Positions 50,390 through 58,586 of a stretch of DNA of 64,000 nucleotides are shown one piece after another. Origin of the DNA: Nakamurella lactea DSM 19367. GTDB taxonomy: Bacteria; Actinomycetota; Actinomycetes; Mycobacteriales; Nakamurellaceae. The DNA lies in the NCBI RefSeq assembly GCF_000426645.1, contig NZ_AUFT01000007.1, forward strand, positions 310,001 to 374,000, written 5' to 3'. The position numbers were made by a program, and so were the translations under genes. Each line of letters opens with the position of its first letter. Positions within the stretch are counted from its first letter, which is position 1. A model generated the notes under the pieces. That model worked only from the letters and a program-made list of their open reading frames with translations. It ran no database searches and was not told where the DNA came from.

Positions 50390-51438
50390 CGGATGTCCAC
50401 CACGACGTGGTGGTCGTCGGGGACGGACCGGTCGGCCTCGTGCATGCGGCGGCGCAGGCGGCGGCCGGCCGGTCCGTTGCGGTGATCGGTCCCGGCCGCC
50501 GGCACCCGGCAGGGACCTTCGAACTGCTGTCCGGCGACCTGGCGCCTGTGCTCCAGGTGGTCGGCATCCTGCACGACGTTCGGACCCGGGCGCCGCGCTG
50601 TGCCGGCACCGTCTTCCGGTGGGGGAACGACGCTTTCACCGAGCAGAATGGACAGCAGGACCGCTGGGCGGGCGGCTGGGTCATCGACCGGTCCTGGTTC
50701 GACCAGGCGCTGCGGGACGTCGTCGCGGCGAGCTTCCCGCAGATCGAGTTCCTGGACGGTAATGCCACCACGGTGCAGCGGGCCGCGGGTGTCTGGGCCG
50801 TTGAGGTGGCCGGTCCGGCGCAGGACCGGATGGCAGTGGCCGGGCGATCGTTGTCGCTGGCCACCGGCCGATCCGATCGGCTGCACAGCGGTGCCGGTCT
50901 GCCGGCCGTCCGTCGTCATCCGATGGTCGCGATCACCTGCCGGATACCCAACGGGTTGCCCGACCTCGGGCCACGGCTGCTGGTCGACGCAGCGGACAAC
51001 GGCTGGTGGTATGCCATGGGGGACGGGCGGTCGAGCACGGTGGGCTATGTGACCGACGCCGATCTGCTGGCGGCCGGGCCGGACCGGATCCGGGCCACCT
51101 GGGCCGCGGCGATCCCTTCCGCGCCGTGGGTTCCGGGCGACCTCGTCGATGCCCCGGTGGTCGCCCGCCGGTCGGTGGTCGGCGACTGCCCACCGCGCGC
51201 CGGTGACACCGCGGCGTTGCCGGTCGGCGACGCCGTGCTGTCGGCAGATCCGTTGTCCGGCCATGGATTGCTGGTCGGTCTGCGCGGGGCGCTGCACGCC
51301 GCCGCCGACCTCGACGGGTACCTGAGCTGGGTGAGTGAGCAGATCACCGTCCACCGCGAGCAGGAGCGTCGGCTGTACAAGCATGTCGCCGGAGCCCGCC
51401 CGGGTCACGGGGAGTTCTGGATCCGGCGGTGTCGTTGA
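50386..51438 (+). CDS. FAD-dependent oxidoreductase (PHBH/halogenase-fold, LodB-like)
   Basis: The 350-residue protein has an N-terminal FAD loop VVVVGDGPVGLVHAAAQAAA with Asp in place of the second Gly, and a second FAD motif PVGDAVLSADPLSGHGLLVG (residues about 280-300). This matches the p-hydroxybenzoate-hydroxylase-fold group, including tryptophan-halogenase-like and LodB-like flavoproteins that modify or activate partner proteins. It is short for a full monooxygenase. It overlaps the exported GH36 gene by four bases, so it is cotranslated. The role beside glycosidases is unclear; it might oxidise a released sugar or aglycone. Confidence 0.75.
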   Translation: MTDVHHDVVVVGDGPVGLVHAAAQAAAGRSVAVIGPGRRHPAGTFELLSGDLAPVLQVVGILHDVRTRAPRCAGTVFRWGNDAFTEQNGQQDRWAGGWVIDRSWFDQALRDVVAASFPQIEFLDGNATTVQRAAGVWAVEVAGPAQDRMAVAGRSLSLATGRSDRLHSGAGLPAVRRHPMVAITCRIPNGLPDLGPRLLVDAADNGWWYAMGDGRSSTVGYVTDADLLAAGPDRIRATWAAAIPSAPWVPGDLVDAPVVARRSVVGDCPPRAGDTAALPVGDAVLSADPLSGHGLLVGLRGALHAAADLDGYLSWVSEQITVHREQERRLYKHVAGARPGHGEFWIRRCR

Positions 51439-51450
51439 TCGGCAGGCTGT

Positions 51451-52878
51451 TCAGCTCGCTGCGCGCTCCCGCAAACGATCGACCGCGGCGCGGTACTCGG
51501 TACGGATCTGCTCCGCGGTCAGTCTGTCGGCGGCACCGGGCGGGATTGTCTGGACCTCACCGAGCATGGCGGAACTGACTCCGGCGAGCGGCGCGCTGGT
51601 CACGGCAGCCACGGCGAGCATCGCCGCGCCGAGCGCGCTGGTGTCGGGCTCGGAGTGCAGGACCGCCTCTACTCCCCACACCTCGGCCCTGGCCAGCTGC
51701 CAGGCCCTCGCCTGTGCCGACGACCCGCCGACATGCACCGGTTCGTCCCGATGACCCGCGGTGTCCAGCACGTGACGGTCCGCGCTGGCGACGCCGCGCA
51801 GCACTGACCGGGTGAGCTCTGCGCGTCCGCTCTCGGCGGATATGCCGATGAACTCGCCACGCAGCTGCGGCATCCAGACCGGCGCCCGCTCACCGGACAG
51901 GTACGGCACGAACTGCGGGACCGCCTGGAGTTCAGCGGATTCCGCCTCGATGAGCAGCCCGCCGACGTCGCCGCCGGTGACCCGCGCCCACCACAACAGG
52001 CTGGCGCCGGAGGACTGGGTCGGGCCGTAGTCGACGGCGAACGGCGCGCAGGAAGCCGGCACGCACAGCAGGTCGTCGTACGGTCCGCCGCCCAGGGTGC
52101 TCCCGACGATGTTCGAGGTGCCGGTGAGGACGAAAGCGGTGGGCTCGGCGAACGCACCGATGCCGGTCATCCCGCCAAGGGCGTCGGTCCAGCCGACCGC
52201 GACCGGGGTGCCGGTGAGCAGGCCCGACCAGCTGGCACCGTCCGGGTCGACAGATCCCTGCACCGACCAGGGATCCAACCGCGGCGGCAGCAGCGTGCTC
52301 GGGATCCCGCAGAGTTCGAACAGCGGCTCGACAGGCTCGCCGTCGTCGATCCGGCACAGCCCCTTGGAGCCCCAGGTGTCCGTGGCCGGCACGCCGGTCA
52401 GGGCGAACGCCAGGGCGTCCTTGGGCTGCAACAGCCACCCGGCCGGTGCCCCGGAACGGCTGTACCACAGCAGCTTCGCCGGCAGATAGGCCGGATTCCA
52501 GGGCAGCCGGCCGCCGATCAATGCTCTCTCGTCACCGAAGATGCGTGCCAGCTCCGCGGCCTCCGCGTCGGCGCGGACGTCCTGCCAGGTGATCGCCGGG
52601 CCGGGTGCCACCCGGCGCTGGTCCAACACTGCCAGGGACGGGGTGTGCCCGACGATCGCCACCGCATCGATCGGCCCGTCGGCGGTGGCACGGATCTGCG
52701 TCACCACCGAGCGCAGGGCCCGCTGCCAGTCGTCGAGCTCCTGCTCTGACCGCCCCGGTGCCGGGCTTGCGGTGGGGTATCCGGCCGCTGCCCTGGCGAC
52801 GGCGCGCCCGGCGTCGTCGACCAGGAGGCCCTTGAGGCCGGAGGTGCCGATGTCCAGCCCGAGGACGCGCACGCTCAC
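51451..52878 (-). CDS. FGGY-family carbohydrate kinase (xylulokinase-like)
   Basis: The 475-residue protein has the phosphate-binding start RVLGLDIGTSGLKGLLVDD, the FGGY regions VGHTPSLAVLD, AITWQDVRADAEA, SKGLCRIDDG and DALGGMTGIGAF, and the C-terminal VHVGGSSAQARAWQLARAEV. It phosphorylates a ketose or polyol with ATP. The GTG at 52878 overlaps the GntR stop as GTGA, so the pair is cotranscribed. It is convergent with the FAD oxidoreductase, leaving 12 bases between stops. Confidence 0.92.
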   Translation of the reverse strand: MSVRVLGLDIGTSGLKGLLVDDAGRAVARAAAGYPTASPAPGRSEQELDDWQRALRSVVTQIRATADGPIDAVAIVGHTPSLAVLDQRRVAPGPAITWQDVRADAEAAELARIFGDERALIGGRLPWNPAYLPAKLLWYSRSGAPAGWLLQPKDALAFALTGVPATDTWGSKGLCRIDDGEPVEPLFELCGIPSTLLPPRLDPWSVQGSVDPDGASWSGLLTGTPVAVGWTDALGGMTGIGAFAEPTAFVLTGTSNIVGSTLGGGPYDDLLCVPASCAPFAVDYGPTQSSGASLLWWARVTGGDVGGLLIEAESAELQAVPQFVPYLSGERAPVWMPQLRGEFIGISAESGRAELTRSVLRGVASADRHVLDTAGHRDEPVHVGGSSAQARAWQLARAEVWGVEAVLHSEPDTSALGAAMLAVAAVTSAPLAGVSSAMLGEVQTIPPGAADRLTAEQIRTEYRAAVDRLRERAAS

Positions 52879-53618
52879 CGGTCGGTCGCTGGTGTGCCGG
52901 TGGCGGTCGCGGCGTCCGCTCCGAGTCCGGTTCGGATCCAGGCATGGGTGCCGCGGAAGTGCTCGGTCATGGCCGCTCTCGCGCCGTCCGGGTCCCGTGC
53001 CCGCAGCCGCTCCACAATGCGGCGGTGGTGGGCAACGTCGTCCTCGGGTGCCGAGATGCCGCTGGCCAGTTGTGGTCTCACCCCGTCCAGCACTGTCCAG
53101 AACGCCTGGACCAGCTGCTGCACCAGGCTGTTGCCCATCCGCGAGTACAGCAGGAGATGGAAGTCCCGGTCGGCGTCCTGGAACGACTCGCCGGCTGCCA
53201 CCGCCCGTTCCATGTCGTCGACACAGGTGTCCAGGTCGGCCAGCAGCTGCTCGTCCGGGTCGGCGGCCACCTGTGCCACCAGCCCGGATTCCAGCACGTC
53301 GCGGACGGCCACCAGCTCGGCGGCCGTGGTGAGGTCGTTGCGGCTGCGGTCCAGCCGGCCGTGGAAGATCAGTCCGTCGACCAACGAATCCATCGACAGT
53401 GCGCCGACGAACATCCCCCGACCGTGCTGCACATCGACGATGCCCCTGGCCTGCAGGCCCTTCAGTGCCTCGCGCAACGAACCGCGGCTGATGCCCAGCT
53501 CCTCCATGAGTTCGGTCTCGGTGGGAATCGGCGCTCCCGGCGGCAGTTTGCGCTTCAGGATCACCGACTTGATCTCTTCCTGGGCATCGAATCGATGTCG
53601 ATCGGAACGCGCTGCCAT
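52875..53618 (-). CDS. GntR-family regulator (FadR/FCD type)
   Basis: The 247-residue protein has the winged helix (QEEIKSVILKRKLPPGAPIP, TETELMEELGISRGSLREAL, RGIVDVQHGRGMFV) and an FCD domain with RDFHLLLYSRMG and AHHRRIVERLRARDPDGAR. An AGGAGGTCAAG-type ribosome site precedes the ATG. It is divergent from the E2/E1/SDR operon, and the palindrome TTAGACGTCTAA lies between them, so it probably represses both its own kinase operon and the plus operon in response to a pathway sugar acid. Confidence 0.93.
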   Translation of the reverse strand: MAARSDRHRFDAQEEIKSVILKRKLPPGAPIPTETELMEELGISRGSLREALKGLQARGIVDVQHGRGMFVGALSMDSLVDGLIFHGRLDRSRNDLTTAAELVAVRDVLESGLVAQVAADPDEQLLADLDTCVDDMERAVAAGESFQDADRDFHLLLYSRMGNSLVQQLVQAFWTVLDGVRPQLASGISAPEDDVAHHRRIVERLRARDPDGARAAMTEHFRGTHAWIRTGLGADAATATGTPATDR

Positions 53619-53661
53619 CTTGACCTCCTCGGGTCACCCACCCTAGCATCGACATCAGACG

Positions 53662-53673
53662 TTAGACGTCTAA
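53662..53673. promoter_or_regulatory. TTAGACGTCTAA palindrome, candidate GntR operator
   Basis: A perfect 12-base palindrome in the 118-base divergent region. It adjoins a -10-like TAATGT (53671-53676) directed to the E2 gene and lies over the likely -35 area of the minus promoter (-10 TAGGGT at 53640-53645), so binding would repress both directions. Confidence 0.65.
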
Positions 53674-53736
53674 TGTCGCGAGGCCGCGGATGACGAGGCG
53701 GCGAGCACCTCCGGACTTCGACAGCAGGGTGGCTGC

Positions 53737-54945
53737 ATGCAAGAGGTATTCATTCCGGTGACGGGTATGGCCCCGGACGATGTCGTCCTGGCCGCGATCC
53801 TGCGGGGGAGCGGCGAACCGGTGGCCAAGGGCGACGTCGTCGCCTCCATCGAGACGTCCAAGGCGGAACTGGAGATCGAGGCACCCATCGCCGGCGTGCT
53901 CGGGCCCTGGCTGTTCGACGTCGGCGACCTGATCGCACCGGGCAGCACCATCGTTGCGGTCCTGGAGGACGGCGAGAAACCGCCACCCACCCGCACCGAG
54001 CCGCTGCCGGAGCCGGCCAGGACCCAGCAGACGGCTCCGGTGGAACCGGGTGCCGCACCGCGCGTTTCGCCCCTCGACGACGGTGACGGGCGGCCGCATC
54101 GGCTCAGCCCGCGCCGACGGCGGGAGCTGGCCGAGACCGCGGCCAGGGAGCCGGCGGCGCCGGCTCCGCACATCCCGCCGCCGCCACCGCCGCCGGGGAC
54201 GGCGGCGGCGCCCCGCGCTGTGACCGCGACCGCCACCACGGCACCGGCCAGCGCAACGCCGGCAACCGCGGCGCCGGCCGGCAGTCGGCCCGGTACTGAC
54301 TACCGCGCGGCCATCTCGGCGGCCGTCAGCCGATCATGGCAGGAGATCCCGCATTTCGCGGTGACCCGCGAGATCGACGTCGCGGTACTGGCTTCCACGG
54401 TGCAGGACCTGCGGATCGTGCTGCCCAAGCTGACCGTCACCGACCTGCTGATCCGTGCCCAGGCGCTCGCCTTCCTGGAGCACGAGGGCCGGTCGGACCT
54501 GGGCATCGGCCTGGCGGTCGCCACCGGCCGAGGCGTCGCGATCCCGGTGGTCGGTGATGTCCCCGGACTCGACCTGCCGGCCCTGGTGCGGGCCAGGGTC
54601 GCAGCGGTGGACCGCGCCCGCTCCGGTCTGATGAGCGCCGCTGACGGGACCACCCCGGTCAGCACCCTGTCGAACCTGGGTGCCCTGGGCGTCGACCAGT
54701 TCACCGCCATCGTGCCGTATGGGCAGGCCAGCATCCTGAGCGTCGGTCGCGCGGCCGACCGGCCGGTGGTCCGCGACGGAGCAGTAGTGGTGGGGCACAC
54801 CATGTTCGCCTCGCTCAATGTGGACCACCGCGTCTTCGACGGCGCCGACGCCGCGGTGATTCTCGACCGGTTCGCCCGCATCCTCGGCGCGCCGACCCTG
54901 CTCACCGCACCCGCGGCACTCACCCACTCAACGGAGGGTTCATGA
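53737..54945 (+). CDS. Dihydrolipoamide acyltransferase (E2) with degenerate E1/E3-binding domain
   Basis: The 402-residue protein starts with a lipoyl domain whose ETSKAELEIEAP holds the lipoyl Lys42. A Pro/Ala-rich linker includes a short PHRLSPRRRRELAET, a remnant of a peripheral subunit-binding domain without the usual G-x-G-x-x-G-R-I core. The catalytic domain spans about residues 190-390 with ITREIDV-like strands, and the catalytic NVDHRVFDGADA (His364, Asp368). It would carry the acyl group from E1 to CoA. Start and stop context (overlap with E1-alpha as ATGA) show it heads a six-gene operon. Confidence 0.88.
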   Translation: MQEVFIPVTGMAPDDVVLAAILRGSGEPVAKGDVVASIETSKAELEIEAPIAGVLGPWLFDVGDLIAPGSTIVAVLEDGEKPPPTRTEPLPEPARTQQTAPVEPGAAPRVSPLDDGDGRPHRLSPRRRRELAETAAREPAAPAPHIPPPPPPPGTAAAPRAVTATATTAPASATPATAAPAGSRPGTDYRAAISAAVSRSWQEIPHFAVTREIDVAVLASTVQDLRIVLPKLTVTDLLIRAQALAFLEHEGRSDLGIGLAVATGRGVAIPVVGDVPGLDLPALVRARVAAVDRARSGLMSAADGTTPVSTLSNLGALGVDQFTAIVPYGQASILSVGRAADRPVVRDGAVVVGHTMFASLNVDHRVFDGADAAVILDRFARILGAPTLLTAPAALTHSTEGS

Positions 54946-55952
54946 CCACCAGCACTGCCCAGCCGATGCCGGACGTCGATCCAGCCGCCGCCCGCGAGTG
55001 GCTGGCCGCGATGATTCTCATCCGCACCTTCGAGGAACGCGGCGACGAGCTCGCGCTGCGCGGCAAGATCCCCGGCGGGATGCACCCGGCGATCGGCCAG
55101 GAAGCCGCCGCCGTCGGGATCGCCAGGGGACTTCGCGGCACCGATCTGGTGGCCGGCACCCATCGTGCCCACCACCACGCATTGGCCAAGGGCATGACGC
55201 CGAGCGCGGTACTGGCCGAGTTGTACGGCAAGGCCAGCGGCAGCAACGGCGGCCGGGGTGGCTCGATGCACCTGGCCGACTTCGACCTCGGGCTCTGGGG
55301 ATCGAACGGCGTGGTTGGCGCCGGTCTCGGCATCGCCATGGGCGCTGCCCTGGGCGCCAAACAGCGGGGCACCGACCAGGTGGCCGCCGGCATTTTCGGC
55401 GACGGCGGCGCCAACGTGGGCCGGGTCTGGGAGTTCACCAACCTGGCCGCGATCTGGAAGCTGCCGCTGATCGTGGTGTGCGAGAACAACTTGTACGCGG
55501 TGGAGACCCAGACGAGCTCGGTGACCGGCGGCGCCGACATCACGCGGCGGGCAGCCGGTTTCGGACTGCCTGCGTTCACCGTCGACGGCCAGGACGTGGT
55601 CTCCGTGCATCAGGCGGTGTCCGAGGCCGCCGACCGGGCCCGGACCGGATCCGGACCGACCTTCCTGGAGATCCTGACCTATCGCTACAAGGGCCACGAC
55701 AGCGGCCAGGTGATCCGCTACCGCACCGACGACGAGGTGCAGCGGTGGCGCTCGTCCAAGGACCCGATCGAGAACTACGCCGCCCGGTTGATCACCGCCG
55801 GGCTGCTCGACGAGGCCGGACTGGCCGCGTTGACCGACACCGCCCGAACGACCGTCGACGAGGCGGTCACCTTTGCCGAGGAGGCACCGTGGCCGGACCC
55901 CTGCACCGCCGCCGAGAACGTGAGCGCCTACACCGGGAACGAGCAGCGATGA
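54942..55952 (+). CDS. Thiamine-diphosphate dehydrogenase E1 alpha subunit (acetoin/pyruvate type)
   Basis: The 336-residue protein has the acetoin-type pattern GGMHPAIGQEAAAVG, GTHRAHHHALAKGM, LYGKASGSNGGRGGSMHLAD, and the TPP motif GDGGANVGRVWEFTNLAAIW ending in ENN. It decarboxylates or cleaves a 2-oxo acid or diketone with TPP and passes the acyl group to the E2. Placed among sugar-acid genes it may act on a sugar-derived 2-oxo acid or diketo compound. It overlaps E2 and E1 beta by four bases each. Confidence 0.9.
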   Translation: MTTSTAQPMPDVDPAAAREWLAAMILIRTFEERGDELALRGKIPGGMHPAIGQEAAAVGIARGLRGTDLVAGTHRAHHHALAKGMTPSAVLAELYGKASGSNGGRGGSMHLADFDLGLWGSNGVVGAGLGIAMGAALGAKQRGTDQVAAGIFGDGGANVGRVWEFTNLAAIWKLPLIVVCENNLYAVETQTSSVTGGADITRRAAGFGLPAFTVDGQDVVSVHQAVSEAADRARTGSGPTFLEILTYRYKGHDSGQVIRYRTDDEVQRWRSSKDPIENYAARLITAGLLDEAGLAALTDTARTTVDEAVTFAEEAPWPDPCTAAENVSAYTGNEQR

Positions 55953-56941
55953 GCAACGACGAAACCTATTCCACCGCCTATCGATCCGGCATGCGCGAGG
56001 AGATGGAACGGGACGGGACGATCTTCGTCCTCGGCACCGATCTGTTCGACCGGGGTGGGCACTTCTCCCAGGTGAAGGGCCTCGGTCCGGAATTCGGTGC
56101 CGACCGCATCCGGGACACCCCGATCTCCGAGGCGGCGATGGTCGCGGCCGGCGTCGGCGCAGCGATGAACGGCACCCGCCCGGTCGTCGACCTGAACTTC
56201 ATGGACTTCGCCTACGGAGCCATGGACGAGCTGATCAACCAGGCGGCCAAGATCCGGTACATGTGGGGTCGCCCGGTGCCTTTGGTGGTGCGGGCCACCG
56301 CCGGCGTGGCCCAGGGCGGCGCGCAGCACAACAACAGCCTGCAGTCGACGTTCATGAGCACCCCGGGGCTGTCCGTGGTGTTCCCGTCCCGACCCTGGGA
56401 TGTGAAGGGGCTGTTGAAATCCGCGCTGCGCGGCGAGGACCCGGTGGTCTTCATGATGCACAAGATGTTGACCGGTGCCCGCGGCCCGGCGGGCGGCCCG
56501 GACGAGCTGGTGCCGATCGGTTCGGCCCGGATCGCCCGCCCCGGGCGGGACGTCACCCTGATCAGCTACGGCTACGGGGTGACGATCGCCGAGAAGGCTG
56601 CGCAATCCGTTGCGGCCCAGGGCATCGACACCGAAGTGATCGACCTGCGGAGCCTCTCCCCGCTGGATCTGAACACCATCGTGACCTCCGTGCGCAAGAC
56701 CGGAAAGGTGATCGTGCTGGACGAGGCGCCGATCAGCGCCGGCCCGGCCGCCGAGATCACCGCGCAGATCAACGACCACGCCTTCTGGTACCTCGACCAG
56801 CCGGTGGGTCGGGTGTGCGGGGCGGACAGCCCGATCCCGCACAGCCCCGCCCTGGTCGACGCACTGCTGCCGAGCGAGGCCGGCGTGGTCGCCGCGCTGC
56901 AGCAGATCGCGGCGGCCACCGGCCCGGCGCTCGCCTCATGA
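55949..56941 (+). CDS. Thiamine-diphosphate dehydrogenase E1 beta subunit
   Basis: The 330-residue protein shows E1-beta features: RDTPISEAAMVAAGVGAAMN with the conserved Glu that activates TPP, VVDLNFMDFAYGAMDELINQ, RATAGVAQGGAQHNNSLQ and a C-terminal transketolase_C domain (EVIDLRSLSPLDLNTIVTSV). It forms the alpha2-beta2 E1 with the preceding subunit. The ATG at 55949 overlaps the E1-alpha stop as ATGA, and a longer frame inside E1 alpha is rejected. No E3 lipoamide dehydrogenase gene follows. Confidence 0.93.
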   Translation: MSNDETYSTAYRSGMREEMERDGTIFVLGTDLFDRGGHFSQVKGLGPEFGADRIRDTPISEAAMVAAGVGAAMNGTRPVVDLNFMDFAYGAMDELINQAAKIRYMWGRPVPLVVRATAGVAQGGAQHNNSLQSTFMSTPGLSVVFPSRPWDVKGLLKSALRGEDPVVFMMHKMLTGARGPAGGPDELVPIGSARIARPGRDVTLISYGYGVTIAEKAAQSVAAQGIDTEVIDLRSLSPLDLNTIVTSVRKTGKVIVLDEAPISAGPAAEITAQINDHAFWYLDQPVGRVCGADSPIPHSPALVDALLPSEAGVVAALQQIAAATGPALAS

Positions 56942-57708
56942 CGGTCGCACCCGGGCCGCGGGTCGCGGTCGTCACCGGCGCCGCCCAGGGCATCGGCGCG
57001 GCCGTGGTCGACGCCCTGCGGGCCGACGGCCTCGCCGTCGTCGGACTCGATCTGCGCGCCAACGACACGGGGGACGAAGCAACCGCGGTGCTGGCCTGCG
57101 ACGTCAGCGACCCGGTCCAACTCCGGACGGTGATCGATGGCATCGGCGAGCGCTACGGCCGGATCGACGTGCTGGTCAGCAATGCGGCCCTTGGCAGCCA
57201 CACGCTGCCGGACGATCTCGTCGCGGACGAGTTCGACCGGGTGCTGCGGACCAACATCGGCGGCTGCTTCTTCGGCGCCCAGGCCGCGGCCCGCTGGATG
57301 ACCGCCGGCGGCTCGATCGTCAGCCTGTCCTCGATCGCCGGCACGTCGGCGCTGGGTCGCGGCAACCTGGCCTACAGCATCAGTAAGGCGGCGATCGACG
57401 GGCTCACCCGGGAGCTGGCGGTGGAGTGGGCACCCCGGGGCATCCGGGTCAACGCCGTCGCGCCCTGCCAGGTGAGCACGCCCGGCTTCGTGCCGCTGCT
57501 GACGGACCGGACACTGGACCACGGGACGGTCGGCACCAGGATGCTGGCCGGCATCCCGATGGGCCGCTACGCCGAGCCACACGAGATCGCTGCCGCGGTA
57601 GCCTTTCTGGCCTCGCCGGCGGCCGCATTCATCACCGGCGTCGTCCTTCCGGTGGACGGCGGCAACTTGGCCCTCAACCCCGGCGGAACAGTGGGAGCAC
57701 CTCGATGA
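56938..57708 (+). CDS. SDR-family oxidoreductase
   Basis: The 256-residue classical SDR has VVTGAAQGIGAAVVDAL, NAALG (usually NNAG), catalytic Ser in VSLSSIAGTSAL, Tyr and Lys in AYSISKAAIDGL, and FITGVVLPVDGGNLAL. It probably oxidises a sugar or sugar alcohol, feeding the lactonase encoded next. It overlaps E1 beta and the SMP-30 gene by four bases on each side. Confidence 0.92.
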   Translation: MTVAPGPRVAVVTGAAQGIGAAVVDALRADGLAVVGLDLRANDTGDEATAVLACDVSDPVQLRTVIDGIGERYGRIDVLVSNAALGSHTLPDDLVADEFDRVLRTNIGGCFFGAQAAARWMTAGGSIVSLSSIAGTSALGRGNLAYSISKAAIDGLTRELAVEWAPRGIRVNAVAPCQVSTPGFVPLLTDRTLDHGTVGTRMLAGIPMGRYAEPHEIAAAVAFLASPAAAFITGVVLPVDGGNLALNPGGTVGAPR

Positions 57709-58586
57709 GTACCACGACAGAGCCGACCTGGCGGACCGCGGATCAGTGGCTGACGGTCGGCGCGGAGCTCGGCGAGGGCCCGTTCTGGGACGGCCGCACC
57801 GGCGACCTCGGATTCGTGGACATCGCCGCCGGACGGCTCTTCCGCACGGATGGCAGCCAGTTGACGACGGTCTGTGAGATCGACCGGCCGCTCGGCGCCG
57901 CCCTGCCGTCGGTGCGTGACGGCGAGTATCTGTTGGCCGCCAGGGAAGGTTTCCTGCTCCGTCGCGGCAGCGGCGAGATCCAGACGCTCCTCGAGGTGCT
58001 GGGCAACCGGCCGGACCTGCGGTTCAACGACGCGAAGTGCGATCCCGCCGGACGGGTCGTCGCCGGGACCCTTTCGCTCACCGAAGAACCCGCCGCGGCC
58101 GCCCTGCTGGTGCTCGACGACGGGCCGGCAATGCGGGAACTCCTTGCGCCGGTGGGGCTGTCCAACGGCCTCGGCTGGTCCCCGGACGGCGGCACGCTGT
58201 ACTTCGCCGACACCGTGGCCGGCACCGTCACCCGATTCGGCTACGACCCGGGCACCGCGACCCTGCGCGGCGGCGAGGTGATCGTGACGGTGAGCGGCCC
58301 GGACGGCCTGTGCATCGACGAGACCGGGGCGGTGTGGCTGGCGCTCTGGGATGGCGGCCGGGTGCACCGGTACACCCCGGACGGGCGGCTCGACCTGGTG
58401 GTCGAGCTCCCGGTCCCGCACGCGACCAGCTGTGCCTTCTTCGGCGACCTGCTGGTGATCACCACGGCCAGGGCCACCCGCCCCGACGGCAGCGCGTGTG
58501 CCCCGCTGGCCGGGGACCTGTTCGCGATCGATGTCGGGGTGAGCGCCCCGCCGGCGCAGCTGTGGAACCCGGTGACGAGCCGATGA
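57705..58586 (+). CDS. SMP-30/gluconolactonase-family lactonase
   Basis: The 293-residue beta-propeller protein has LGEGPFWDGRTGDLGFVDI with the metal-binding Glu, RFNDAKCDPAGRVVAGTLS with the conserved Asn, VGLSNGLGWSPDGGTLYFAD and ISGPDGLCIDETGAVWLALW-like segments. It would open an aldonolactone to the aldonic acid in sugar oxidation. ATG at 57705 overlaps the SDR stop as ATGA. Confidence 0.93.
   Translation: MSTTTEPTWRTADQWLTVGAELGEGPFWDGRTGDLGFVDIAAGRLFRTDGSQLTTVCEIDRPLGAALPSVRDGEYLLAAREGFLLRRGSGEIQTLLEVLGNRPDLRFNDAKCDPAGRVVAGTLSLTEEPAAAALLVLDDGPAMRELLAPVGLSNGLGWSPDGGTLYFADTVAGTVTRFGYDPGTATLRGGEVIVTVSGPDGLCIDETGAVWLALWDGGRVHRYTPDGRLDLVVELPVPHATSCAFFGDLLVITTARATRPDGSACAPLAGDLFAIDVGVSAPPAQLWNPVTSR

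Noticed and set aside
54998-56941. A single 647-codon frame suggesting an E1 alpha-beta fusion
   Set aside because: The first 317 codons are an out-of-frame shadow of E1 alpha. E1 beta begins at 55949 with an ATGA overlap and E1 alpha has its own stop.
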